The position numbers and the translations under genes were made by a program. A stretch of 64,000 bases of DNA from Burkholderiales bacterium 67-32 (GTDB lineage: Bacteria > Pseudomonadota > Gammaproteobacteria > Burkholderiales > Burkholderiaceae_B), in the NCBI GenBank assembly GCA_001898625.1, contig MKUP01000022.1, positions 1 to 64,000 of the forward strand, given 5' to 3'. Each line of letters opens with the position of its first letter. Position 1 is the first letter of the stretch. Positions 1-9,178 of this stretch are shown here, piece by piece. The notes beneath the pieces are model-generated. The model ran no database searches. It worked only from the letters and a program-made list of their open reading frames with translations, and was not told the origin of the DNA.

Positions 1-31
1 GACGTCTGTGAAAGTAGGTCATTGTCAGGCT
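1..31 (+). rRNA. rrf: 5S rRNA, 3' end only (truncated by window start)
   Basis: gtgaaagtaggtcattgtcaggc matches the conserved 3' end of proteobacterial 5S rRNA and is followed directly by a terminator hairpin. Confidence 0.8.
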
Positions 32-41
32 ATCTACACCC

Positions 42-76
42 AAAACCCCCGACCGGTAACCCGGCCGGGGGTTTTG
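42..76 (+). terminator. Rho-independent terminator of the rRNA operon
   Basis: aaaacccccgaccggtaacccggccgggggtttt: GC-rich hairpin followed by a T-rich tract. Confidence 0.85.
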
Positions 77-96
77 TCTTTTCAGCATCCCTTTCC

Positions 97-705
97 TCAA
101 TCGCGGATGCGTGAACCGTCGGGAAGAAAACGTTCGCTTCGTATGACCGCGCCGGACGCATCGTAGCTGCGTTCCGATAATCGGCTGCCGTGTGCGTCGT
201 ACGTCACTTCCCGTTTGAGCTTGCCGGCCTCGTCATATTCCCGGTGTGTACCCACCGGGCGGAACTGTCCCTGGAATACGCCCGCCGACTGCAGCTTGCC
301 CTGGTCGGAAAAACGCTCCACGTATTTGCCCGGCACGCCGCCTGGTTCCCGCTGCGATTGATACACGCGGGTTTCCTTGACCTGGCCGTTCAGGTACCAG
401 GCCGTTCCCTTGATCTCGTTGCCGCCCACGAAGGTCTGATCGCGCAGGGGCTTGCCGTCCTCGCTCCATTCTCGTTCGATGGCTTCCGTGGCCGTCTTGC
501 CGCCGCGAGTTCGCTGGCGCTCGATGGATTCGTAGATCAACTGGCCGTTGCGGCCGTATTCCTTGGTATGTTGGCCGCCTTCCACGGGCTGGACGACGGT
601 CTGGCCGGCCAGCGAACTGTTGCGTTCGGCGTGGGACGTGGCGCAGAAGAGCGAAATGGAAAGCGCCGTCGCGCAGGCTGCCAGGTGCCGCGGTGAAACC
701 TTCAT
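97..705 (-). CDS. Secreted MORN-variant repeat protein (YwqK-like)
   Basis: ORF with signal peptide (MKVSPRHLAACATALSISLFCATSHA) and repeated G.....Y...G.. units (REYDEAGKLKREVTYDAHG, RSYDASGAVIRSERFLPDG); start taken at internal Met. Confidence 0.7.
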   Translation of the reverse strand: MKVSPRHLAACATALSISLFCATSHAERNSSLAGQTVVQPVEGGQHTKEYGRNGQLIYESIERQRTRGGKTATEAIEREWSEDGKPLRDQTFVGGNEIKGTAWYLNGQVKETRVYQSQREPGGVPGKYVERFSDQGKLQSAGVFQGQFRPVGTHREYDEAGKLKREVTYDAHGSRLSERSYDASGAVIRSERFLPDGSRIRD

Positions 706-783
706 GGGCGAGGACCTCTGAATGTGATCCTCAACCATACCTTCCAGGGCGGCGGCTTGTCGCGGCCGCCCCGTAAACCAGTG

Positions 784-1818
784 TTACCGCGTGCCGAGGA
801 TGGACGGGTCGTAAATCGCCGACAGGGGCGCCGACTCGGCGGTGATCAATCCGTTCTCGATATAGTGATTGCGCATTTTCTCTATCGTCGACAGCTTGAT
901 CTTGCCCGAGGGATTCAGCGACACGGTGGCGAACAGCCTTTCGGCCATGGCCTGGTCCACCTTGAACAACTTCATGAGACGGTCGAGGTTTTCCTGGCGC
1001 GGTGCCTTGCCGATGTGCTGGACGGCCTCGAAGATGGCGGTGGCGGCTTCCCGGACGAGCCCGGGTTTTTCCTTCAGCGTGCTGCGCTTGGCCAGGACCA
1101 CATACGGGTCCCAATCCGTGCCCACGTAATCGGAGATCTTGGCCATGCTGCGCAGCAGGTTTTCCCTGTCGGTCAGGATGCCCGTATGTTCCGTCGTGAC
1201 CCAGATGTCGGCCTTGCCTTCCTTGAGCGCAGTGTAGTTGGTGCCCACGCCGCCGGTGGGCACATAAACGATGTCGTCCGGATTGATCCCGAGCGACTTC
1301 AGGAATAGATCGACATAGAAGCGGTCGGTGCCCGCCAGCTGGGTGACGGCGAAACGCTTGCCCTTGAGTTCGGTCAGCGCGATGGGCTTGTCCGCCAGCG
1401 TCCACATGTGCCATTCGGCCCGAGTGCCCAGGTCGCCGATGATGGTGAACTGGACGCCCTTGCTCAGGTAATTGATGGTTGCGCCCATGCCGTACAGCCG
1501 CACGTCGCAGTTATTTTCCGCCTCCGGCGTCCATTCGCGGCGATCGTCGATGGGAACGGGATCGATGGGCTTGACGCCGTGTTTGGTCCAGAGTCCCAGG
1601 TCCTGGATCGTCGCGTTGATCAGTGCGGTGCCGGGAACGGTCCGCACGCCTATCTCATAGGTGAAGGGAGTGGGCTCGCTGGCGACCGGCGCGGGGTCGC
1701 CGTCGCCGCCACAGCCGGGAAGCCAGGCGGCGGCCGGAAGCACGGCCATGGTCTTGAGCAGGCGCCGGCGTGCCGGCTGCAGGATGGGATCGAAGGGGGG
1801 AAACGGAAGGCGCTGCAT
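784..1818 (-). CDS. NMT1/THI5-like ABC transporter substrate-binding lipoprotein (tandem copy 2)
   Basis: ORF beginning MQRLPFPPFDPILQPARRRLLKTMAVLPAAAWLPGCGG; lipobox LPGC; strongly similar to the adjacent 1848..2846 product. Confidence 0.85.
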   Translation of the reverse strand: MQRLPFPPFDPILQPARRRLLKTMAVLPAAAWLPGCGGDGDPAPVASEPTPFTYEIGVRTVPGTALINATIQDLGLWTKHGVKPIDPVPIDDRREWTPEAENNCDVRLYGMGATINYLSKGVQFTIIGDLGTRAEWHMWTLADKPIALTELKGKRFAVTQLAGTDRFYVDLFLKSLGINPDDIVYVPTGGVGTNYTALKEGKADIWVTTEHTGILTDRENLLRSMAKISDYVGTDWDPYVVLAKRSTLKEKPGLVREAATAIFEAVQHIGKAPRQENLDRLMKLFKVDQAMAERLFATVSLNPSGKIKLSTIEKMRNHYIENGLITAESAPLSAIYDPSILGTR

Positions 1819-1847
1819 GGGAGGTCTCCTGGGTGGGTGAGGGAGCG

Positions 1848-2846
1848 TCAGGAAATCGTGCCGACGACCGAGGCATCGAAGATCGCGGCCAGGGGCAGGG
1901 CATCGTGTTTGATCACGCCGGTGTCCACGTAGTGGTTGCGCATCTTCTCTATCGTCGACAACTTGATCTTGCCGGTCGGATTCAGTGACACCGTGGACAG
2001 CAGCTTGCCGGCGACCGCTTCGTCGACCTTGAAGCGCTGCATGAGACGGGCGACATTTTCCTGGCGTGGGGCCTGGTCGATGTGCCGGACGGCTTCCAGG
2101 ACGGTGGCGACGGCTTCCTTCACCAGCGCGGGCCGTTCGGCCAGCGTGCGCCGCTTGGCGACGATGACGTAGGGATCCCAGTCCTTGCCGACGAAATCGG
2201 AGATCTTGGCGACACTGCGCAAGCGCTGTTCGCGGTCGATCAGGATGGCGGCGTGTTCGGTGGTCACCCAGATGTCGGCCTGGCCGCTGCGCAGCGCCTG
2301 GTAGTTCTGCGGCACGCCGCCGGTGGGAACCAGGGTGACGTCGTCCTGGCTGACGCCCAGCGACTTCAGGAACAGGTCGACGTACAGCCGGTCCGTGCCC
2401 GACAACTGCGTGACCGCGAAGCGCTTGCCCTTGAGCTGCCGAGAGTCGACGGGACGGTCGGCCATGGACCACATGTGCCATTCGGCGCGGGTGCCGAGAT
2501 CCGCGACGATGACGAAGTCCACCCCCTTGCTGAGATAGTTGATGGTCGCGCCCATGCCGTAAAGTCGCACGTCGGAATGGTTTTCCTCCTCCGGGCTCCA
2601 GGTCCGCCGGTCGCCGCCACCCAAGGGGGGCGGCACGACGGGCTTCAGGCCGTGCTTGCGCCACAGGTCGAGGTCCTGGGCGGTGGCGTCGATCAAGGCC
2701 GTGCCTGGCACGGTGTTCACGCCCATGGTGAAGGTGAATTCGGTCGGACCGGCCTGGGCGGCTCGAACGGGCAGCCAGGCCGCGGCCGGAAGCAGGACGG
2801 CGGTGGCCAGCAGCCGGCGGCGAGTGGGGAAGAACGGGAAGGTCAT
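1848..2846 (-). CDS. NMT1/THI5-like ABC transporter substrate-binding protein (tandem copy 1)
   Basis: 332-aa ORF, twin-Arg-like signal TRRRLLATAVLLPAAAWLPVRAAQA; same body as neighbour (NTVPGTALIDATAQDLDLWRKHG...). Confidence 0.88.
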   Translation of the reverse strand: MTFPFFPTRRRLLATAVLLPAAAWLPVRAAQAGPTEFTFTMGVNTVPGTALIDATAQDLDLWRKHGLKPVVPPPLGGGDRRTWSPEEENHSDVRLYGMGATINYLSKGVDFVIVADLGTRAEWHMWSMADRPVDSRQLKGKRFAVTQLSGTDRLYVDLFLKSLGVSQDDVTLVPTGGVPQNYQALRSGQADIWVTTEHAAILIDREQRLRSVAKISDFVGKDWDPYVIVAKRRTLAERPALVKEAVATVLEAVRHIDQAPRQENVARLMQRFKVDEAVAGKLLSTVSLNPTGKIKLSTIEKMRNHYVDTGVIKHDALPLAAIFDASVVGTIS

Positions 2847-2859
2847 GCTCGCTGTCTCC

Positions 2860-2896
2860 TTTTCGAATGTTTTGTATATAAAAATAGTTTTCGAAT
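2860..2896 (-). promoter_or_regulatory. Direct repeat TTTTCGAAT x2 around an AT-rich promoter-like core
   Basis: TTTTCGAAT at 2860-2868 and 2888-2896 (28-bp period), enclosing tttgtatataaaaat, just upstream of the 2846 start codon. Confidence 0.5.
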
Positions 2897-3466
2897 ACTA
2901 AACTTCGACCGATCAAAGCGGCAAGTCAGGTCATTCCCTGCGTTCGCGGATTTTCATAATCTGGACCAAATGGTCCGGCATGCTGGCGGGACGCAAGCAG
3001 GAAGGAGAGCCAAGGGAGCTGGGGGAAGTCCGGGGCCGGACGTGCGGTATCGCCCGATCGCGTAAGCGCGGGGATCGTGAGGCTAGGTGATTTCCCCTAA
3101 GGAAGGGGCGGGAGATGGGCGCCACACTAAAAGTTGCAATTTCGCCGGGAAATGCAGGCGAGTGCTTACAAGCAGCTAATGGGCGGTGTCAGTGGAAGAT
3201 AAGAATCTTGCGGATTTCGCAAGCAGGGCATGAAACGGAAAACGTCGTATTTTTTTACATATTGAATTGTGCGCCCAGTTATGCAATAACGCTCGTACGC
3301 CAACGTTAACGGCGGCGTCGCAGGAAACCTTAGCGTTCATTCATTTTTCCGCGCGCCTCGCACCACGCCGTTTTCCGTGTGCGGGCTTTGCTTCGATTCT
3401 GGCTGTGTTGTCCATGGCGTGCCGTCGGCACGCTGGTACCCAATTTAGTCATAGAGCTGTCCCGCC

Positions 3467-4441
3467 ATGTCCTACCTCACGGATTCTTCCAAGTCGTCCG
3501 GCTTCTGGAATGCTCGCTCGCAAGGGTTGCACCGGTTCTGGTGGGGGTTGCGCTACGCCCAGCCCATGACCCTGCTGGGCGCGCACCTGGGCCGCAAGGA
3601 TGAGTATCTGGCCTGGTTCAACACGGTCGAGACGCCCGTGCTGCGCCATCCGGCCAGCCGCTGGAGCTTCTGCCAGCGGCCGCCGAGCATGGTGGGGTCG
3701 CAGGCTTTCCATTTCTTCGGTGTGGAACGGGTGCTGTCCGACAACCGCGGCTGGCACTGGCGGCCCTGGGGCGAGAACTGGCTGCACAATCTCCATGCCT
3801 TCGACGATCTGGTGGCCGATGGCGCGGAAGGCCGTTTCGAATGGCACGAGAAGCTGGTCACCAACTGGATCGTGGCCAATACGCCCGGCAAGGGCATGGG
3901 CTGGCGACCCCACAGCCTGTCGCGGCGCATCGTGAACTGGGTCAAGTGGGACCTGGACAAGCGCGGGCTGAACGAAGTGGGGCGGCGCAACCTGGTCGTG
4001 CAGGTGCGTTTCCTGCGCCAGCGGCTAGGGACGTCGATGACGGCGGCCTATCCCACGAAGGCGGGCAAGGCGCTGCTGTTCGCCGGGGCCTTCTTTGACG
4101 GCTCGGAAGCCGCGGCGTGGCGCAAGACGGGGCTGTCCGTGCTGCGCACGGCGCTCAAGCCCAGCTACATGCGGGCCCGCCTGGGCGGGGGCGATGCCTA
4201 TCGCATCGCCATCATCGAGGATCTGCTGGACGTGATCCAGCTCGACAAGGTCTATCCGGGCCTGCTCGGCCGGGACGAGTTGGCGCGTTCGCAAGACCTG
4301 GTGCTGCCGCTGCTCGCGATGGATGGCGAGCGGAGCGCCGCGCCCGGCCAGGACGGGGCCGAGCCGGTGTTCTTCGCCGAACCCAAGGTGCAGGCGCTGC
4401 GGCAGTATGCGGAACGGCTGGGCCTGAACGCTGCCGCCTGA
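3467..4441 (+). CDS. Heparinase II/III N-terminal-domain-like protein lacking a catalytic C-terminal half (possibly a truncated gene)
   Basis: Motifs W..NLH.FDDL, W...NTPGKGMGWRPHSLSRRIVNWVKW and DGAEPVFFAEPKVQALRQYAERLGL resemble the N-terminal helical domain of heparinase II/III proteins; ORF stops there. Confidence 0.6.
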   Translation: MSYLTDSSKSSGFWNARSQGLHRFWWGLRYAQPMTLLGAHLGRKDEYLAWFNTVETPVLRHPASRWSFCQRPPSMVGSQAFHFFGVERVLSDNRGWHWRPWGENWLHNLHAFDDLVADGAEGRFEWHEKLVTNWIVANTPGKGMGWRPHSLSRRIVNWVKWDLDKRGLNEVGRRNLVVQVRFLRQRLGTSMTAAYPTKAGKALLFAGAFFDGSEAAAWRKTGLSVLRTALKPSYMRARLGGGDAYRIAIIEDLLDVIQLDKVYPGLLGRDELARSQDLVLPLLAMDGERSAAPGQDGAEPVFFAEPKVQALRQYAERLGLNAAA

Positions 4442-4560
4442 TTCTTCCGGCGACTCCTTACCCCCTTACAATAGGCGCTCCTCCGCAAAGGAGGGGTGCC
4501 GGCGTTCGCCCGCCCCGCATGCCGGGCATCTTCTTCGTGGGGCCTAGTCCGAGTCTGTCC

Positions 4561-5772
4561 ATGCTTCGCACATCGCTTGCTTCCGGTTTCCTCGGTTTGT
4601 CGATCCTGCTGGCCGCGCCCGCGCACGCCGCCGACCCGCTGCGCATCGGCGAGATCAACAGCTACAAGGCGCAGCCCGCCTTCCTCGAACCCTACCGCAA
4701 GGCCATGCTGCTGGCCCTGGAGGAAGTCAATGCCGCCGGCGGCGTGAACGGGCGTCCGCTGGAGCTGTTGATCCGGGACGACAACGGCGTGCCGGGCGAC
4801 GCGGTGCGCGCGGCCGAGGAACTGGTCTCGCGCGAACGCGTGGCGATGCTGGCCGGCGGCTTCCTGTCCAACATCGGCCTGGCGCTGGGCGACTATGCCC
4901 GGCAGCGCAAGGTGCCGTTCCTGGCCAGCGAGCCGCTGACCGACAAGATCACCTGGGCCAATGGCAACCGCTATACCTTCCGCCTGCGGCCGTCGACCTG
5001 GATGCAGGTGTCGATGCTGGTGCCCGAGGCGGCCAAGCTGGGCAAGAAGCGCTGGGCCATCGTCTATCCGAACTACGAGTACGGGCAGTCGGCGGTGCAG
5101 ACCTTCAAGACGCTGCTCCAGGCCGCGCAGCCTGGCGTCGAGTTCGTGACCGAGCAGGCCACGCCGCTCGGCAAGCTCGATGCGGGACCCGTCGTGCAGG
5201 CGCTGGAGGCCAGCAAGCCGGACGCAATCTTCAACGTGCTGTTCGCCACGGACCTGACCAAGTTCGTGCGCGAGGGCGCCACGCGCGGCCTGTTCAAGGG
5301 CCGTGAAGTGGTCAGCCTGCTATCGGGCGAGCCCGAGTACCTGGAGCCGCTGAAGGACGAGGCGCCCGAGGGCTGGATCGTGACGGGCTATCCCTGGTAT
5401 GCGATCAAGACGCCCGAGCACCAGCGCTTCCTGGATGCCTATCGGAAGAAGTATGGCGAGCCGTCGCGCCAAGGCTCGGTGGTGGGCTACGTGACCATCC
5501 ATGCAGCGGCCGAGGCGCTGCGGCGCGCGGGCAGCACCAATGCCGAGAAGATCGTCGATGCGTTCCGCAACATGCCGCTGTCCTCGCCGTGGGGACCCAT
5601 CGTGTTCCGCGCGCAGGACAATCAATCGACGCTGGGCGCTTTCGTCGGGCGGACCGCGCTGCAGGGCAGCGGGGCGCAGCGCACGGGCGTCATGGTGGAC
5701 TTCCGCTATGCCGACGGCGCCAGGTACCAGCCCACCGATGCCGAGGTGGCGAAGCTGCGGCCGGCGCGCTGA
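4561..5772 (+). CDS. livK: Branched-chain amino acid-type ABC transporter substrate-binding protein
   Basis: Signal peptide MLRTSLASGFLGLSILLAAPAHAAD; periplasmic-binding fold (IGEINSYKAQPAFLEPYRKAMLLALEEVNAAGGVNGRPLEL); followed by permease and ATPases. Confidence 0.88.
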   Translation: MLRTSLASGFLGLSILLAAPAHAADPLRIGEINSYKAQPAFLEPYRKAMLLALEEVNAAGGVNGRPLELLIRDDNGVPGDAVRAAEELVSRERVAMLAGGFLSNIGLALGDYARQRKVPFLASEPLTDKITWANGNRYTFRLRPSTWMQVSMLVPEAAKLGKKRWAIVYPNYEYGQSAVQTFKTLLQAAQPGVEFVTEQATPLGKLDAGPVVQALEASKPDAIFNVLFATDLTKFVREGATRGLFKGREVVSLLSGEPEYLEPLKDEAPEGWIVTGYPWYAIKTPEHQRFLDAYRKKYGEPSRQGSVVGYVTIHAAAEALRRAGSTNAEKIVDAFRNMPLSSPWGPIVFRAQDNQSTLGAFVGRTALQGSGAQRTGVMVDFRYADGARYQPTDAEVAKLRPAR

Positions 5773-5775
5773 GCG

Positions 5776-7719
5776 GTGCTGGCGCAACTGCTGAACGGGT
5801 TGGCCAGCGCCAGCAGCCTGTTTCTGCTGTCGCTGGGGTTGACGCTGATCTTCGGCGTGTCGCGCGTGGTCAATTTCGCACACGGCTCGCTCGCCATGCT
5901 GGGGCTGTACCTGGGCGTCACGCTGGCCCAGGCGCTGATCCCGCTGTGGGGCGCCCTGGGGTTCTGGGGCGCGGTGGCGGGCGCGGCGCTGGCGGTGGCC
6001 GCGGTGGGGGCGTTGATCGAGCGCGGCGTGCTGCGCCGGCTCTACGGCAGTCCCGAACTCTTTCAACTGGTCGCGACCTTCGCGCTGGTACTGATCATCC
6101 GCGATGCGACGCTGGCCGCCTGGGGCGCCGACGATCGGCTCGGGCCCAAGGCGCCGGGGCTGACCGGCGTGCTGGCGCCCGGCACGCTGAACCTGCCGTC
6201 GTATGACTTCGTGCTGATGGCGATCGGCCTGCTGGTGCTGGCAGGCGTGCAATGGATCATGACGTCCACGCGCTGGGGCCTGCAATTGCGCGCCGCCACC
6301 GAGGACCGCGAGATGGCGCTGGCCGTGGGCGTGGACGAGCGGCGGCTGTTCACGCAGGTATTCGCGCTGGGCGCCGGCCTGGCAGGACTGGCGGGGGCGT
6401 TGCAGATGCCGCGCGAGCCGGCGTCGCTGGCCTACGATCTTCAGGTCGTGGCCGAGGCCTTCGTGGTGACGGTGGTGGGCGGCATGGGCAGCGTGATCGG
6501 CGCCTTCGTGGCCGCGATGATGATAGGCGTGGTCAAGGCCGCCTGCGTGGCGCTGGGAACGGTGTCGATAGCCGGCCTGGAGCTGGTGCTGCCCAAGCTG
6601 ACGCTGGTGATCGAATTCCTGCTGATGGCCGTCGTGCTGGCCTTCCGCCCCTGGGGGCTGTTCGGGCGACCGGTGGCGCCGCCGCGCGCGGCGCGCGCCG
6701 AGCTCAATCCGCTGCCGCCGCCCACGCGCCGCGGCGGCTTGTTGCTGGCCGCGGGCGTGGCGGCGCTGGCGCTGCTGCCCTGGCTGGCCGGCGACATGGC
6801 CTATGTGCTGGTCCTGGCCGTGGATGTCCTGATCGCCGGTCTTTTCGCCGCCAGCCTGTATGTCCTGATGGGGCCGGGCGGCATTCATTCGTTTGGCCAT
6901 GCGGCCTTCCTGGGGCTGGGCGCCTATGGCGGGGCGCTGGCCGCGCCGCTGGTGGCGGCGGTGCTGCCGGGGCTGGCCGACTCGGGCCCCGGCGGTATCG
7001 CCGGCATCCTGCTGTGCCTGGCGGCGGGCATGTTGCTGGCGCTGGCCGGCGCGGCGGTGTTCGGTTTCGTCGTGCTCAGGGCCGCGGGCGTCTACGCGGC
7101 CATGTTGACCCTGGCCTTCGCCCAGATCACCTGGTCCATCGCCTTCCAGTGGGACGCGGTGACGGGGGGCAGCAACGGCCTGTTCGGTTTCTGGCCGCAG
7201 GGGTGGCTGGCCACGCGCGAAGGGTACTACTGGTTCGTCCTGGGCGTGGCATGCGCCGGCGGCCTGCTGCTGCGGCACCTGATGCACGCGTCTTTCGGGC
7301 TGACGCTGCGCATGGTGCGCGACGCGCCGCTGCGTGCCGAGAGCCTGGGCCTGCCGGTGTTCGCGGTGCGCTGGACGGCCTTTATGCTGGCGGGGGCGCT
7401 GGCGGGCGCCGCAGGTGTCCTGACGGTGTTTGCCAAGGGCTCGGTCGCGCCCGACCTGCTGGCTATTCCCCGTTCGGTCGACGCGCTCGTCATGGTCCTG
7501 CTGGGCGGCCTGCAATCGCTGGCCGGCCCCTGGCTGGGCGCCCTGGCCTACACGGTGGGACAGGATTTCCTGGCGCGCGCGACCGAATACTGGCGCGCCG
7601 CCATCGGCCTGGCCATGCTGGCGGTGATCCTGCTTGCGCCGGGAGGGCTGACCGCCGTCAGGCGGCTGGGTAGCCTGGCCGCGTGGAGACGGGCAAATGA
7701 AGGGAGGGCGCCGCGATGA
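5776..7719 (+). CDS. livHM: Fused LivH-LivM permease
   Basis: 647-aa ORF, GTG start; LivH-like first half (LASASSLFLLSLGLTLIFGVSRVVNFAHGSL) and LivM-like second half (MGPGGIHSFGHAAFLGLGAYG...GGSNGLFGFWP). Confidence 0.9.
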   Translation: MLAQLLNGLASASSLFLLSLGLTLIFGVSRVVNFAHGSLAMLGLYLGVTLAQALIPLWGALGFWGAVAGAALAVAAVGALIERGVLRRLYGSPELFQLVATFALVLIIRDATLAAWGADDRLGPKAPGLTGVLAPGTLNLPSYDFVLMAIGLLVLAGVQWIMTSTRWGLQLRAATEDREMALAVGVDERRLFTQVFALGAGLAGLAGALQMPREPASLAYDLQVVAEAFVVTVVGGMGSVIGAFVAAMMIGVVKAACVALGTVSIAGLELVLPKLTLVIEFLLMAVVLAFRPWGLFGRPVAPPRAARAELNPLPPPTRRGGLLLAAGVAALALLPWLAGDMAYVLVLAVDVLIAGLFAASLYVLMGPGGIHSFGHAAFLGLGAYGGALAAPLVAAVLPGLADSGPGGIAGILLCLAAGMLLALAGAAVFGFVVLRAAGVYAAMLTLAFAQITWSIAFQWDAVTGGSNGLFGFWPQGWLATREGYYWFVLGVACAGGLLLRHLMHASFGLTLRMVRDAPLRAESLGLPVFAVRWTAFMLAGALAGAAGVLTVFAKGSVAPDLLAIPRSVDALVMVLLGGLQSLAGPWLGALAYTVGQDFLARATEYWRAAIGLAMLAVILLAPGGLTAVRRLGSLAAWRRANEGRAPR

Positions 7720-8471
7720 AGCTGGTCGTCGCGGGCCTGTCCAAGTCGTTCGGTGCCGTGCGGGCGGTGGATGACGTCGGCTTCACGCTGGAAGGCGGCC
7801 AGATGCTGGCCTTGATCGGTCCCAATGGCGCGGGCAAGAGCACCTGCTTCCAGTGCATCAATGGCCAGCTCCAGCCGGATGCCGGCCGCATCGCGTTCGA
7901 CGGGCGCGACCTGACCCGCCTGGGCGTTGCCGCGCGGGCCCGGCTGGGCCTGGGGCGGACGTTCCAGATCGCCCAGGTGGCGGCGTCGTTGAGCGTGGGC
8001 CAGCACGTCGCGCTGGCGCTGGCCGCCCGCGATCCTGGCGTCTGGCATGGCGTGCGCGGCCGGGGCGCGGGCGTGGATCCGGCCGAGCTGCAGGGCTGGC
8101 TGGAGCGCTTCGACCTCGGACCGCTGGCCGGCAGGCTGTGCGGGGAGCTGCCTTATCCCGAGCTCAAGCGCGTGGAGCTGGCCAGCGCGCTGGCCCTGAG
8201 GCCGCGTGTGTTGCTGATGGACGAGCCCACGGCGGGCATGACGCGGGCCGACCGGCGCAGCCTGATGGCCATCGTCAAGCAGGAGGCCGCCGGCGGGCTG
8301 GCGGTGTTGTTCACCGAACACAGCATGGACGTGGTGTTCGGCTTTGCCGACAAGGTCCTGGTCCTGGTGCGCGGCCGCGTGATCGCCGAAGGGGCGCCCA
8401 AGCAGATCGCCGAGGATCCGGCGGTGCGGGCGGCCTACCTGGGTACGGCCGCGGCGGGAGAGCCGGCATGA
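7716..8471 (+). CDS. livG: Branched-chain amino acid-type ABC transporter ATPase
   Basis: Walker A GPNGAGKST, Walker B VLLMDEPTAGM; ATGA overlap with livHM. Confidence 0.9.
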   Translation: MKLVVAGLSKSFGAVRAVDDVGFTLEGGQMLALIGPNGAGKSTCFQCINGQLQPDAGRIAFDGRDLTRLGVAARARLGLGRTFQIAQVAASLSVGQHVALALAARDPGVWHGVRGRGAGVDPAELQGWLERFDLGPLAGRLCGELPYPELKRVELASALALRPRVLLMDEPTAGMTRADRRSLMAIVKQEAAGGLAVLFTEHSMDVVFGFADKVLVLVRGRVIAEGAPKQIAEDPAVRAAYLGTAAAGEPA

Positions 8472-9136
8472 CGGCGTTGTTGCAGGCACGCGCGCTATGC
8501 GCGTTCCATGGCCGGGCGCAGGCGTTGTTCGACGTGGACCTGGACGTCGGGGCGGGGGAAATCGTCGCCCTGGTCGGACGCAATGGTGCCGGCAAAAGCA
8601 CGCTGATGCGCGCGCTGGCGGGCCTGGTCGAGACTTCCGGCGAGGTGTTGCTGGACGGCCGGTCCATGGCCGGCTGGCGTGCCGACAGGCGGGTGCACGC
8701 GGGCCTGGCCTGGGTGCCGGAGGACCGGCGTGTCTTCACCCAGCTTACGGCGCGGCAGAACCTGGAGGTGGCCATGGGCCGGCCGCGTGCCGGCGCCGAA
8801 CCCTGGACCGTGGAGCGGGTCTGCCGCCTGTTTCCGGAGCTCGAACCGCTGGCACACCGCCCGGGGGGCGCACTGAGCGGCGGCGAGCAGCAGATGCTGG
8901 CGATCGGCCGGGCGCTGATGACTCAACCCCGGGTGATTCTGCTGGACGAGCCGTCCGAGGGCGTGGCCCCCATCGTGGTGCAGCGGCTGGTGGAGGCGAT
9001 ACGGGTTCTGCGCGGGCAGGGGCTGGCGATCCTGCTGTCCGAGCAGAACGAGGCGCTGGCCGTCCCGCTGGCGGACCGCAGCCTGTACATGGATGACGGC
9101 GTGCTGGGGCTGGCGCCGCCCGGAGCGCCGGGGTAG
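8468..9136 (+). CDS. livF: Branched-chain amino acid-type ABC transporter ATPase
   Basis: Walker A GRNGAGKST, signature LSGGEQQML, Walker B VILLDEPSEG; ATGA overlap with livG. Confidence 0.9.
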   Translation: MTALLQARALCAFHGRAQALFDVDLDVGAGEIVALVGRNGAGKSTLMRALAGLVETSGEVLLDGRSMAGWRADRRVHAGLAWVPEDRRVFTQLTARQNLEVAMGRPRAGAEPWTVERVCRLFPELEPLAHRPGGALSGGEQQMLAIGRALMTQPRVILLDEPSEGVAPIVVQRLVEAIRVLRGQGLAILLSEQNEALAVPLADRSLYMDDGVLGLAPPGAPG

Positions 9137-9178
9137 GGACCGCGGTGTCAGCGGGCCCGGACCGGATGGCTCGTCCAT

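Noticed and set aside
1819-2916. Upstream part of the 710-aa ORF 784..2916
   Set aside because: Out-of-frame extension across the neighbouring binding-protein gene; true start is at 1818 (MQRLPF...) with a signal peptide
4442-4560. Riboswitch-like leader of livK
   Set aside because: Only a short CTCCTccgcaAAGGAG hairpin is visible; no conserved riboswitch core recognised
5320-7515. 731-aa - strand ORF
   Set aside because: Antisense to livK/livHM; extremely Gln/Arg/His-rich low-complexity translation
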